Source of the DNA: an uncultured bacterium
GTDB taxonomy: Bacteria > Babelota > Babeliae > Babelales > Babelaceae
Direction of reading: 5' to 3'
Assembly (NCBI GenBank): GCA_903831405.1
Contig: CAIKXM010000012.1
Location: 1 to 33,886 of the forward strand
Length of the DNA stretch: 33,886 nucleotides
The translations under genes were made by a program, and so were the position numbers. This document shows positions 7,593 through 16,358 of this stretch, one piece after another; the stretch's first letter is position 1; each line of letters opens with the position of its first letter. The notes below the pieces were generated by a model, which had not been told where the DNA came from, did no database searches, and saw only the letters and a program-made list of their open reading frames with translations.

Positions 7593-9982
7593 TCTACAAG
7601 TCCTTTTAGCGCATGCAAGACAGCTTTTTGAACCATTATTTCCTCTGGCATCAGAATATATTTGAGAATATCATTTGCATGCGAAACCCATATAATATCA
7701 ATACCATCAACGACATCTTCCATGCCAAAAATTTCTGGCTTGTTTTTTTCGGGTAAAATAATATGTGAAACACCATTGCGTTTCGCTGCCAAAATTTTTT
7801 CTTTGAGACCACCGATAGGCATGACACACCCGCGCAGATTAATTTCACCAGTCATAGCATACTCAGCATTAATTGGTCGATTCGTATATGCTGAAAGAAT
7901 TGCCGAGAGCATGGTTATGCCTGCAGATGGACCATCTTTGGGCACAGCACCTGCCGGAACATGCACATGAAGGTCATGGTCTAGAAATAATTTTTGATTA
8001 ATCAAAAATTCTTCAGCATGAGCTCGCACATAGCTTAATGCTGCTTGAATTGACTCTTTCATAACCTCGCCCAAATGCCCTGTTATGGTAAGCTTTCCAC
8101 TTCCCGGCATAGTCATAGCTTCAATCTGGATTATTTCTCCACCATATGCAGTCCAGGCAAGACCGTTTGCTATACCTATTTGATGCTTGCGATCAATAGT
8201 ATCATCAATAAATTTTCGAGGTCCAAGATATACTTCAAGCATTTCTTTGGTGCAAGAGAGCTTTTCCCCTTTTTCAACCATAAGACGTGCCGCCTTAGAC
8301 GCAATTTTTCTAATTAATCTTTCTAATTCGCGCACCCCAGCTTCTCGCGTGTAATTACGGATAATCTCAGCAAGAACGCTGCCTTCAATGGTGCATGCAT
8401 CATGATCAAGACCAGCTTCAGAAAAAGCTTTGGTAAGAATATGACGTTTTGCTATTTCACTTTTTTCTTCAGAAGTATATCCCGAGAAAGTAATGATCTC
8501 CATACGATCTCTGAGCGGTTCTGACAAGGTCTCAAGAGAATTTGCCGTTGCAACAAAAAGAACTTTTGACAGATCAAACGTCACGCCCAAATAATTATCA
8601 TAAAAAGCATTGTTTTGGCTTGGATCAAGAATCTCAAGCATTGCTGCTGAAGGATCTCCTTTAAAGTCAGTCCCAAGCTTGTCAATCTCATCAATAATTA
8701 TGACCGGATTGCATGATTGAGCTTTTTGCATTGCTTGAATAAAACGACCCGGCATTGCGCCAACATAGGTTTTTCTATGTCCACGAATTTCAGCCTCGTC
8801 TCGCACACCGCCAAGAGAAATGCGCCGATATTTTCGCCCCAAGCAATCAGCTATTGATTTCCCCAGTGATGTTTTTCCGGTACCGGGAGGACCTACCAGA
8901 CAGAGAATAGGCGCTTGACCATCTTTTTTGAGGTTTCTCACTGAGATAAAGTCTAATATACGTTCTTTGATCTCATCAAGCCCATAATGCTCTTGATCAA
9001 GAATGCTGCGTGCATGGTCAAGGTCTAAGTTATCCGTTGTTTCTATATCCCATGGTAGCGACACCATAAGCTCCAAATAGGATCGAATAACAGAGGCTTC
9101 CATCGAATCTGACGTCATTTTTTCAAGACGACTCACTGATCTCTCAAACTCTTTTCGTGCTTCAGGGGTAAGGTTGAGCGCCTCAGCTTTCTTAACAAGA
9201 GCTTCGATTTCTGTGGAATCAGTATCACCTAACTCTTTTTTGATAGCCTTCAATTGCTCTCGCAGATAATATTCTTTTTGTGATTTGTTAATAGAATCAC
9301 GCGTTGTTTGTTTTATAGATTCTTGCGTTTGGCTATTTTCAAGCTCTTCAAGAAAGTAATCATGCAATTTTTGCAGAAAACTAATAAAATCAACCGTTTC
9401 AAGAAGATCTTGTGCTTTTTCGACCGGAAGAGAAATATGCGAAATGATAAAATCAGCAATTTTTTCTGGGTCTTCTATTTTACCTAAAATAGTGCCAAAA
9501 TCTGGACTAATCGAACTACCCGCTGAAAGATATTTTTGGGTGCTGGATTTTATTTTTTCAATCATTTCTTTTGCAATTAATTGATCAAATTCCCCAAAAG
9601 GGACTTTTTCTATTGTTGCATTAAGAATTTGATTAGTTGTCTGAATAGAATTCTTTTTTGCTCGATACAAACCATTTATAAGTATTTTAATACCACCATT
9701 TGGAATTTGTATAACCCTCATAACCGATGCAATAGTTCCCATTTCATACAAATCTTCAGGTCCTATTGTTTCATCAGAATTTTCGGGAAAATTTTTTCGA
9801 GATGCAACTAAAAAAATATGCTTCGGCGGACTTTCTTGGAGAGCCCCCTCTATTCCCGCTATTATATTTTCATCCACAACTAACAGCGGAACTATCATGC
9901 GTGGAAAAACCACAACATCCATCGTCGGCACGATAGGAACAACTATGGTTTCTATCTCACCACTATTTTTTGGAACTTTCAT
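7589..9982 (-). CDS. lon: ATP-dependent Lon protease
   Basis: Cytosolic AAA+ serine protease that degrades damaged and regulatory proteins. From the ATG at 9982 it is 797 residues, close to the usual length (about 780-810). The N-terminal substrate-binding domain spans about 10-210, followed by a coiled-coil region (about 215-300). The AAA+ module has Walker A GPPGTGKT at 364-371 and Walker B IIIDEID at 428-434. The protease domain has the PKDGPSAG motif with catalytic Ser686 and the partner Lys in GGLKEK (724-729). An in-frame TTG at 10057 would add 25 residues, but the ATG has a much better ribosome site (GGGGGG 7 nt upstream) and matches the family N-terminus. It lies 79 nt after tyrS and overlaps binding protein B by 4 nt, so lon expression may be linked to the channel cassettes. 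Confidence 0.97.
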   Translation of the reverse strand: MKVPKNSGEIETIVVPIVPTMDVVVFPRMIVPLLVVDENIIAGIEGALQESPPKHIFLVASRKNFPENSDETIGPEDLYEMGTIASVMRVIQIPNGGIKILINGLYRAKKNSIQTTNQILNATIEKVPFGEFDQLIAKEMIEKIKSSTQKYLSAGSSISPDFGTILGKIEDPEKIADFIISHISLPVEKAQDLLETVDFISFLQKLHDYFLEELENSQTQESIKQTTRDSINKSQKEYYLREQLKAIKKELGDTDSTEIEALVKKAEALNLTPEARKEFERSVSRLEKMTSDSMEASVIRSYLELMVSLPWDIETTDNLDLDHARSILDQEHYGLDEIKERILDFISVRNLKKDGQAPILCLVGPPGTGKTSLGKSIADCLGRKYRRISLGGVRDEAEIRGHRKTYVGAMPGRFIQAMQKAQSCNPVIIIDEIDKLGTDFKGDPSAAMLEILDPSQNNAFYDNYLGVTFDLSKVLFVATANSLETLSEPLRDRMEIITFSGYTSEEKSEIAKRHILTKAFSEAGLDHDACTIEGSVLAEIIRNYTREAGVRELERLIRKIASKAARLMVEKGEKLSCTKEMLEVYLGPRKFIDDTIDRKHQIGIANGLAWTAYGGEIIQIEAMTMPGSGKLTITGHLGEVMKESIQAALSYVRAHAEEFLINQKLFLDHDLHVHVPAGAVPKDGPSAGITMLSAILSAYTNRPINAEYAMTGEINLRGCVMPIGGLKEKILAAKRNGVSHIILPEKNKPEIFGMEDVVDGIDIIWVSHANDILKYILMPEEIMVQKAVLHALKGLVE

Positions 9983-9989
9983 TATAACA

Positions 9990-9997
9990 CCCCCCTT
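9990..9997 (-). promoter_or_regulatory. Strong ribosome binding site fixing the lon start
   Basis: On the minus strand a run of six G preceded by A residues lies 7 nt before the ATG at 9982. The alternative in-frame TTG at 10057 has no comparable site, so the shorter lon product is preferred. Confidence 0.65.
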
Positions 9998-10061
9998 TTT
10001 TCTATTGTATTTTGCCCCTACTATAGAAAAGTAATCGAAAAGGAGTGATGAAGACAATAAT

Positions 10062-11258
10062 TTACCGTTTTATCCTAAAAATACGGTGTTTACCGATACG
10101 AAGAATAGTGTCAAGAGAATTATCGGACAGTGAAATAATTTCAAAAGGATCATTTTTCTTTTTTTCATTAACTGAGACAGCTCCCTCTGAAATAAGTCGT
10201 CTAATCTGCGAGAGAGAAAGGGCTTCTTCAATATTTTTTATCAAAGCTACTATAGTGTAGTCTTTGAGCGGCAAAACAATCTCTTGAGCTTGAGAAAAAT
10301 CACGCTTTTGAAACAACGTTTCAAACTGTATTTGTGCATCAGTTGCTTCTTGTTGTGACCAAAAACGTTCAACAATCTTATAGGCAAGTTGTTTTTTAAG
10401 TACTAATGGATGTTCGTTGCCATGCTCTATTGCTTCTTTATGAATTACAATTTCATTCTCAGACATATACAAAAGAACGTTATAATAACGCCACATAAGC
10501 TCATCAGATATTGACAATATCTTGCCGTACGCATTTTCTGCCCGCTCGCTCAATCCTATATAATTATTAAGCGATTTTGACATTTTTTGCACACCATCAA
10601 GACCTTCAAGGAGCGGTAGCGTTATAACAACCTGAGGTTCTTGATTATACTGCTCTTGCAAATATCTACCCATCAATAGATTAAACGTTTGATCCGTTCC
10701 ACCAATTTCAACATCTGCCTTTAACTCAACCGAATCATACCCTTGTATCAGTGGATACAATATTTCGTGCAATGCTATCGGTTGATTCTCTTTCAATCTT
10801 TTTGCAAAGTCTTCTCGCGTAATCATTTGTGCAAGCGTAACCTTGGAGCATAGAGTAACAAAATCTTTTGAACTCAATATATCCATCCACTCAGAATTAT
10901 ATCGAATAGTAAGCTTTTGAGGATCAAGTATTTTTTGCACTTGTTCAAAATACGTTTTTGCATTATTTTCGATCTGCTCATCGCTGAGCGTTGGACGTGT
11001 TTTGGACTTTCCCGTTGGATCGCCAATGCGCGTCGTAAAAGTACCAAGAAGAAAAATAATATGATGACCAAAGTCTTGAAACTGGCGCAATTTTGACAGG
11101 ACAACTGCATGGCCGAGATGCAAATCAGGTGCCGTTGGATCAACACCAAGCTTGATAGTAAGTTTTCCCTTGCGTTCAATTTTTTTTATCAGCTCTTCTC
11201 TAGGAAGAACCGATATGGTGCCTTCACTCAAAAGTGCTACTTGCTCTGCTATGGTCAT
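10062..11258 (-). CDS. tyrS: Tyrosyl-tRNA synthetase
   Basis: Charges tRNA-Tyr in the cytosol. The product is 398 residues from the ATG at 11258. A TTG three codons upstream is possible, but an AAAGA ribosome site is spaced properly only for the ATG. It is a class I synthetase with the HIGH-type motif HLGH at 47-50, the KMSKS motif at 225-229, the tyrosine-pocket region around GGTDQTFN (186-193), and a C-terminal S4 RNA-binding domain (about 335-375). The sequence after HLGH (long insert with GDPTGKSKTRP, 79-89) is typical of the TyrZ-like bacterial subgroup rather than the E. coli-like one. It sits between the degenerate site-2-protease gene (31 nt upstream) and lon, probably in one operon. 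Confidence 0.95.
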   Translation of the reverse strand: MTIAEQVALLSEGTISVLPREELIKKIERKGKLTIKLGVDPTAPDLHLGHAVVLSKLRQFQDFGHHIIFLLGTFTTRIGDPTGKSKTRPTLSDEQIENNAKTYFEQVQKILDPQKLTIRYNSEWMDILSSKDFVTLCSKVTLAQMITREDFAKRLKENQPIALHEILYPLIQGYDSVELKADVEIGGTDQTFNLLMGRYLQEQYNQEPQVVITLPLLEGLDGVQKMSKSLNNYIGLSERAENAYGKILSISDELMWRYYNVLLYMSENEIVIHKEAIEHGNEHPLVLKKQLAYKIVERFWSQQEATDAQIQFETLFQKRDFSQAQEIVLPLKDYTIVALIKNIEEALSLSQIRRLISEGAVSVNEKKKNDPFEIISLSDNSLDTILRIGKHRIFRIKR

Positions 11259-11289
11259 ATAGTACAATCTTTATGTTAAATTATTTTTA

Positions 11290-11973
11290 CTACTGCAATA
11301 CAATAAAAAGTTTCATACAATAATACGCTAGCGAATAAATAAAAAAAAGTAATGGCTGAGAAAAAAGAGGTGCAAGAATAAAAGGAAGAGCTATACCAAT
11401 TCGCTTAGCAAGAGATATTGGATCACTCTTTGTACACATAAGACGCGTATAATTAAAATGATCCATAATAATATCAATACCAATCGAGAAAAAACTCATC
11501 ACCGCAAACGCCATACAAATAATAGTAAAACTTTGCAACGCATATGCTAACAATGCATAAAAGCTCGACTGCCCCGGCAAAAATACCTGCATGGCAACAG
11601 GAATCTCTAATGAGAACTCAAGCAAAGACGAACGAGTAATGAGTACAAATAAACAACACGTAATAAACGAACAAATCGTATAGAGCACTGGCTCTGCAAC
11701 AGCTATTTTTATTTTTTGATACAGATTACACATCGTATCGATAGAAAGCGTTAGACGTTTTTTCCATCCAAAAGCGGTAACCATACACAAAATAAACCCT
11801 ATGATATCAAAATGAACTGCAGGGTTAAACTCACCCATACCATCATAGACCGCTGTAGCATCTCCCAAAGCTTTTGCGATTCGTGCATGAAGAGCTCCAA
11901 CAATGGTGGTAAAAATAACATATCCACTGATCGCAACAAGTGCATGGGTTACAAACTGATACATTGAAAACAT
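11290..11973 (-). CDS. Site-2-protease-like (M50) membrane protein lacking HExxH
   Basis: A 227-residue, highly hydrophobic protein with about five or six membrane segments. Residues 20-72 align by eye with bacterial site-2 (M50/FtsH-independent, YwhC-like) proteases: a first helix ending in the zinc-site region, then GDATA, the loop FNPAVHFD (49-56) corresponding to LNPxxHxD, and FGWKK (68-72) corresponding to FGWxKPV. The active-site HExxH is replaced by Val-Gly-Ala-Leu-His (25-29): first His and Glu are gone, the second His remains, and the Asp ligand (56) is kept. It is therefore probably an inactive pseudo-protease that might bind membrane substrates. It is the first gene of the unit leading into tyrS and lon. 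A perfect inverted repeat lies just upstream (12024-12077). Confidence 0.6.
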   Translation of the reverse strand: MFSMYQFVTHALVAISGYVIFTTIVGALHARIAKALGDATAVYDGMGEFNPAVHFDIIGFILCMVTAFGWKKRLTLSIDTMCNLYQKIKIAVAEPVLYTICSFITCCLFVLITRSSLLEFSLEIPVAMQVFLPGQSSFYALLAYALQSFTIICMAFAVMSFFSIGIDIIMDHFNYTRLMCTKSDPISLAKRIGIALPFILAPLFSQPLLFFIYSLAYYCMKLFIVLQ

Positions 11974-12023
11974 ATCTACTATTTCCTATTTATATACAGC
12001 AATAAAATTATTCTATTTGCTAG

Positions 12024-12077
12024 TCATGATACAATCAACTATATATTACAGCGCCTATATCTTTGATTGTATCATGA
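12024..12077. repeat. Perfect 15-bp inverted repeat, 24-nt loop
   Basis: Arms 12024-12038 and 12063-12077 are exact reverse complements (TCATGATACAATCAA). The repeat lies between the end of the gene at 12168 and the start of the gene at 11973. On the minus strand, where both neighbours lie, no T-run follows, so it is not a standard terminator in that direction. On the plus strand a T-rich run follows within 5 nt. It could be an operator-like site or an RNA stem. Confidence 0.6.
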
Positions 12078-12167
12078 TTGTTTTTTATTTTACAGTTCAT
12101 CCATACCGTCTTGGCATTCTTGAGAAGATTTTTTTAAAATCACCTACTTATTCAAGACTGCTATTAA

Positions 12168-13061
12168 TTAGTCATGCTCACAACAGGCAAAAATAATTCT
12201 TACACACTGTTCAACCACAGATCGTATCTCTCCCTCAAACTGTCCTAACGTTTTTTCTACTTGGGCATCTACCAATTGTTGCATGTATAATGAGCTAGAC
12301 TCCTGCAATGCGAGATTAGCCATTCTTTGCTGTACTGCTGCTAATTCTTTTGCCGGCATAGGTTCTTGATCAGTCTTTTTATTCTTGTTGCCTATTATTT
12401 CTTTTATTGTACGAATAGTTGCCAAAAATTTTTCACGTGATTCTATAAATGGCTGTTGTTGTTTTAATATCATTGCTTTTATTGCGCTACGCGCTGATTC
12501 TATAGCGGCATGTATAGTATGTGTTGGAAAGGTTTTCTCATACAAACTTCTACATATAACTTCTGCTATCGGCACAATAGCTCCCTGTATTCTTGACTGG
12601 GCACAAAAGCATGGTTCTAATAGTTCTGCCGGCACACATTGACAGCATACAGACAAAGAACGCTGCACAATTGCTACAAGCTCTTGCTCACGAATACGAG
12701 CAACATATGCTATTATTTTTGCCACAACAACCAATCGCGTCACAACTCCTTGCAATTCTGCTTGCGTTATAATGCCATTTTTTATCGATTGCACACAACC
12801 AAGAATTTGTTCTCGCACAACATTGTCAAAAATAGGTACGAGAACTTCGTGCGATACTATTTTTTGCTCAGCAGAAATACTATCGATAACACCCCCTCTA
12901 TGAGCAGCCGCACCTGCAATAGTGTGTAATTCTGCCCCATCTATAAGAGCTTGTGTATGTGCATTTAATCCACCTGCTTCCACAACAGCTTTCTCCATAC
13001 AAAGCATTTGACTTGCCCAGAGTAATAACAAAAAAACGCCTATACCATAATATGTTTTCAT
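12168..13061 (-). CDS. Exported protein of unknown family
   Basis: A 297-residue protein not recognised from any family. It has a clear signal peptide (about 1-21, ending at the Cys-Met step before Glu-Lys-Ala), and the rest is predicted soluble and strongly helical, rich in Ala, Ile, Val, Glu and Gln. A cluster of cysteines (around 138-156, with CCQC, then C and FC) and a Cys pair near the C-terminus suggest disulfides or metal binding if it is periplasmic. A Lys/Asn-rich stretch (about 223-231) may be a linker. The ATG has an AGTAGGGG ribosome site. It appears to be transcribed alone: the terminator at 13174-13206 ends the upstream gene, and the inverted repeat at 12024-12077 follows it. 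No function is proposed. Confidence 0.75.
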   Translation of the reverse strand: MKTYYGIGVFLLLLWASQMLCMEKAVVEAGGLNAHTQALIDGAELHTIAGAAAHRGGVIDSISAEQKIVSHEVLVPIFDNVVREQILGCVQSIKNGIITQAELQGVVTRLVVVAKIIAYVARIREQELVAIVQRSLSVCCQCVPAELLEPCFCAQSRIQGAIVPIAEVICRSLYEKTFPTHTIHAAIESARSAIKAMILKQQQPFIESREKFLATIRTIKEIIGNKNKKTDQEPMPAKELAAVQQRMANLALQESSSLYMQQLVDAQVEKTLGQFEGEIRSVVEQCVRIIFACCEHD

Positions 13062-13173
13062 TCCCCTACTCCCTCTCTTTTTTATTATTATTATTACATA
13101 CTATACATCTATGCTACTCCCCCATTTTACAATAACTTTTACCATTCTACCTATACACACACCCTCGGCACAA

Positions 13174-13206
13174 CAAAAAGGCTGGGGAAATTCCCCAGCC
13201 TTTTTG
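13174..13206. terminator. Bidirectional rho-independent terminator
   Basis: Arms 13174-13189 and 13191-13206 form a perfect GC-rich stem (core GGCTGGGG / CCCCAGCC) flanked by an A-run on one side and a T-run on the other. It can stop transcription from the ankyrin gene ending at 13262. Confidence 0.9.
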
Positions 13207-13261
13207 TGCCTACATATAATCAATATCGTATCTCTATGTATTATTATCCTATGGAATCAAT

Positions 13262-14071
13262 TTATTGTGCGTGAGTTTGCAATAATTTTAGCACACCTTC
13301 TCTTTGCTCTTGAGAAATATATGTATTCTCCTGAAGTTGTTTTTTATATTTTTGTAAATCTTTTAAAGAAATAAGAACACTTTTTTCAATAAACATTTTT
13401 ACTATATCTTGCAATACCTTACCATCTCTGCATTGACTGCAAATCAACATAAGTACGGTAAATCCTTCTTCAATCTTAGCATTACTATCTGCACCGCTAT
13501 CCAACAACATTTTTACAACATCTCTTTGAATATGTGCATTTTTTTCGTCATTAAATAAAAATAATTCTCCTAACGCCGAATTACCAGCAAGATCTTTAGC
13601 CCCTTTACTCAATAATAAAGCTACAACATCTGCAAGAGTTTTTCCTTTTAAAGATCTACAAGCAACTGCTAAGGCGCCTATAGAACCTTTAGACTCTCTA
13701 AAATTAACATCGGCACCATTTTCTAATAAAAAACGCAGCGTATCAATCAGCAACGGACCATCATCAATATAAGAAATTGCTTCTATCAGCAATAAAGAAT
13801 CTTTTTTATGACTAGAATCAATAGCAAAATCTTTTAGCATTCTTGCAATAGCATCAAATTTTTTATCTTGAGAAAGTTGCGAAAGTTTTTCACGATCTAA
13901 TACACTCTGATCGATAACCGTTTTATTTTTCTGCGCATGATTTATAACCGCAACTGGTTCAATGCTTCTTATCCCCGCCTCTTCTTTTACCACTGTGCCA
14001 GTTTGTGGTCCTGCATAGTTAAAGCTCACATACAGACTAAAACACATAACAAATACATAATAAATTTTCAT
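13262..14071 (-). CDS. Exported ankyrin-repeat protein 1
   Basis: A 269-residue protein with a signal peptide (about 1-20, ending NYA) and roughly four ankyrin repeats between residues 80 and 240 (recognisable by LLENGADVNF, LLSKGAKD, LLDSGADSNA and similar). Repeats are long and partly eroded. A conserved block before the repeats (LDREKLSQLSQDKKF, about 59-73) is shared with the neighbouring gene at 14126, showing that the two are paralogues. Ankyrin repeats bind proteins; with export, a host-facing or periplasmic binding role is inferred. The ATG has a GAGAGGAA ribosome site. The 54-nt gap to the upstream ankyrin gene suggests co-transcription, ending at the hairpin 13174-13206. Confidence 0.85.
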   Translation of the reverse strand: MKIYYVFVMCFSLYVSFNYAGPQTGTVVKEEAGIRSIEPVAVINHAQKNKTVIDQSVLDREKLSQLSQDKKFDAIARMLKDFAIDSSHKKDSLLLIEAISYIDDGPLLIDTLRFLLENGADVNFRESKGSIGALAVACRSLKGKTLADVVALLLSKGAKDLAGNSALGELFLFNDEKNAHIQRDVVKMLLDSGADSNAKIEEGFTVLMLICSQCRDGKVLQDIVKMFIEKSVLISLKDLQKYKKQLQENTYISQEQREGVLKLLQTHAQ

Positions 14072-14125
14072 TGCTTCATTCCTCTCTCTTTTTTCTAAAA
14101 AAATAAACTACACACACACGTTTTT

Positions 14126-15433
14126 TTATTTCTTTGCATAACTTTGCAAAAACTTTTTAACCTCATCTTTTTGGGATGCATTATCGCGAAGAGATGCAGT
14201 ATAATTTTTATCAACATAATCAAACGCAGTCACTCCCTGCCTATCTTTCGCATCAAGTTTTGCACCTTTTGCAAGTAATAAAGGCGCAATATTTTTAATA
14301 GTATCAATATTTCTAGACTCACATAAACCCATCAAGGCAGTGAATCCTTCACCGTCAACAACATTAACGTCTGCTCCTTTTGCAAGTAGTAGATCTATAA
14401 CATTTTTTAATAGCAACCCATCCTCAATAACTATCATTGCTAGTTGCAAAGCAGATCCATAATCACGCAGAGTAGCGTTAATATGTATGTTTTTTGCGAG
14501 CAATTGCTGTACTATATCCAAAAACATTGCCGGATTATCAATCTTCTGACCCTTTTGCATTATAGAAAATAAAAAAAGCAACAACGCATTATCAGGAACT
14601 TCAGCACCTTTGGCAATTAATTGTCGTAGTATATCACTGGCAAGTTCATATTTTTCTATAAAATAAATAACCTGCATCAAAGCTGTCTCTCCCATTGTGC
14701 CTTTAGCATTAACATCAACCCCTTTTGTCAATAATTGTCGCACTATGTTTTTGAGCGCAGCAGCATCCTCAATCACCCGTATCGCATATAGCAATGAACT
14801 ATCTCCATTATCATTTTTCGCATTCACATCAGCGCCACTATCTAATAGCATTTGAAAAACTTTTTGCAATATAGCACCATTTTTGATAAAAAAAGCATTA
14901 AATAATGGCGGCGTCTCTAATCCGCCAGCTTTGGCATTAACATCAATACCTGCATCAATCAACATCTGCACAATAGTTACAAGAATATCACTCTTTTTAT
15001 CATTCAAATAAGATAAGGCTATACGTAGAACGGTACCTCCATTAACATCTTTGGCATTTACATCAACGCCTTTTGCTATTAATTGGCGCAGAGTATCTTT
15101 GAGAATATTTTCATCTTCAATAAAATATATCGCGCTCATCAATGTAGTTGCACCACCCTCACTTTTAGCTTGTGGCTGCGCAAGCAATAGTTGTTTTATT
15201 TCTGTAAACTTTTTATCTTTGGACAGTTGTCTAAGTTTTGCAAAATCTAATAGACTCGCACCTACAGTCGTACCTTCAGACGCCTGTTTTACTGTATCAG
15301 TTTTATTTTTTTGACTAGTACCTATAGCCGAAACTTGCGTCACCTTTTTTTTCGTTGCAGTTGTTGACCCTATACCATTAATCACCGCGTACAAAGAAAT
15401 ACAGACCATAAATAAACAATATTTTTTCACCAT
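14126..15433 (-). CDS. Exported ankyrin-repeat protein 2
   Basis: A 435-residue protein with a signal peptide (about 1-21), a short Ser/Thr/Lys-rich spacer, the LDFAKLRQLSKDKKF block shared with the downstream paralogue, then about nine ankyrin repeats filling residues 90-425. Many repeats follow a 38-residue period instead of 33: the extra residues, typically IEDxxxLK, lie between the two helices. The hairpin loops carry the classic GADVNAKDxxGxT pattern. It likely forms an extended protein-binding solenoid outside the cytoplasm; the partner is unknown. The ATG at 15433 has GGAG 5 nt upstream. It is the first gene of a two-gene ankyrin unit reading away from the small exported gene at 15747. 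Confidence 0.88.
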   Translation of the reverse strand: MVKKYCLFMVCISLYAVINGIGSTTATKKKVTQVSAIGTSQKNKTDTVKQASEGTTVGASLLDFAKLRQLSKDKKFTEIKQLLLAQPQAKSEGGATTLMSAIYFIEDENILKDTLRQLIAKGVDVNAKDVNGGTVLRIALSYLNDKKSDILVTIVQMLIDAGIDVNAKAGGLETPPLFNAFFIKNGAILQKVFQMLLDSGADVNAKNDNGDSSLLYAIRVIEDAAALKNIVRQLLTKGVDVNAKGTMGETALMQVIYFIEKYELASDILRQLIAKGAEVPDNALLLFLFSIMQKGQKIDNPAMFLDIVQQLLAKNIHINATLRDYGSALQLAMIVIEDGLLLKNVIDLLLAKGADVNVVDGEGFTALMGLCESRNIDTIKNIAPLLLAKGAKLDAKDRQGVTAFDYVDKNYTASLRDNASQKDEVKKFLQSYAKK

Positions 15434-15746
15434 ATCAGCTCCTTTTTTCTAAAAAAATAAACAAGATACAAAGGTTTACATCGCTTCCACCTTTTGCTAT
15501 CTATATCAAAAAAGGCTAGAATTTCGCTAGTTCTTTGCAACAACTCATATATTAATATCATAATCGTGACCATAATCATGAAATACTTTTGCATTTTTCT
15601 TTACTGTGCATCAAAAATTTCAAAAATTTTTCAAAGCCTATATCTTTAAAAGCAAACACTGTACTACTGCTTCCTCTTTGGCTTAACAGCTCTAAATGAA
15701 GCTTATCTTTTTTTAAACCTTTTTTTAAAGTTGATCCACAGAACCT
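15434..15746. other. Divergent intergenic region (313 nt)
   Basis: This AT-rich stretch separates the minus-strand ankyrin unit from the plus-strand small exported gene and must hold both promoters. The ankyrin ribosome site is at its left end. I see no convincing -35/-10 pair, RNA gene or conserved hairpin in it. Confidence 0.5.
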
Positions 15747-16088
15747 ATGAAAAATACATCAAAAATAACACTGTTATGCTACTTGTTTGCAGGCACTCAA
15801 TGGGCACCAGTATATTGTATGCAACAAAATACAGAAGCGATCAGATTGCAACAAGAGGAACTAATAAAAAAGCAACACGCAATACTACTCGCTGCTATTA
15901 AAAATGCTAAAATAGCGCTATTAAACTGCGGTGGATACGGCTATTCTAAACAAGAAAAGATTCATTTAAAAAAAGCTAAACGTCTTATTGATCAAGCTAC
16001 TGATGCAGGTATAGACAATACACAGCTAATTAAAAAATGTATAGACCAGGCAAATGCTGAAATACAAGCAGTATCCCTGGGACAATAA
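15747..16088 (+). CDS. Small exported protein of unknown function
   Basis: The 113-residue protein starts with a signal peptide (about 1-24, ending VYC followed by Met-Gln-Gln). The mature part is mostly helical and basic, with alternating Lys, Gln and Ala, and one short GGYGYS loop (about 72-77). No family is recognised. It is an isolated plus-strand gene among minus-strand genes, with a strong terminator 37 nt downstream, which supports it being a real transcription unit. No clear ribosome site is visible before the ATG. Codon use resembles the neighbours. Confidence 0.65.
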   Translation: MKNTSKITLLCYLFAGTQWAPVYCMQQNTEAIRLQQEELIKKQHAILLAAIKNAKIALLNCGGYGYSKQEKIHLKKAKRLIDQATDAGIDNTQLIKKCIDQANAEIQAVSLGQ

Positions 16089-16124
16089 AATCACTGCCTA
16101 GCAACAATTTTATTACACATCATC

Positions 16125-16169
16125 TAACAAAAGAGCCTGCATATATATTATACGCAGGCTCTTTTGTTA
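16125..16169. terminator. Bidirectional rho-independent terminator
   Basis: Arms 16125-16140 and 16154-16169 are perfect 16-bp reverse complements (core GAGCCTGC / GCAGGCTC) with flanking A and T runs. It ends the small gene at 15747-16088 and may also stop transcripts from the other side. Confidence 0.88.
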
Positions 16170-16358
16170 ATACTTTGATTATTACTTTCAAACCATATAG
16201 CAATATTCACTTAGCTTTATACAAATGCCACAACAGCTAAATATGCTGATCAGTGCTCTAAATACTATTTTTTATATATGCGTACGACTTAGCGAAGCCT
16301 GCTATATCAAATTAATCAATTAAATTTTTCATCTCAACAAGTAATCTTTTTATACATT

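Noticed and set aside
9983-10057. Extended N-terminus of Lon from a TTG codon
   Set aside because: It adds 25 non-conserved residues, and the ATG at 9982 has a far better ribosome binding site.
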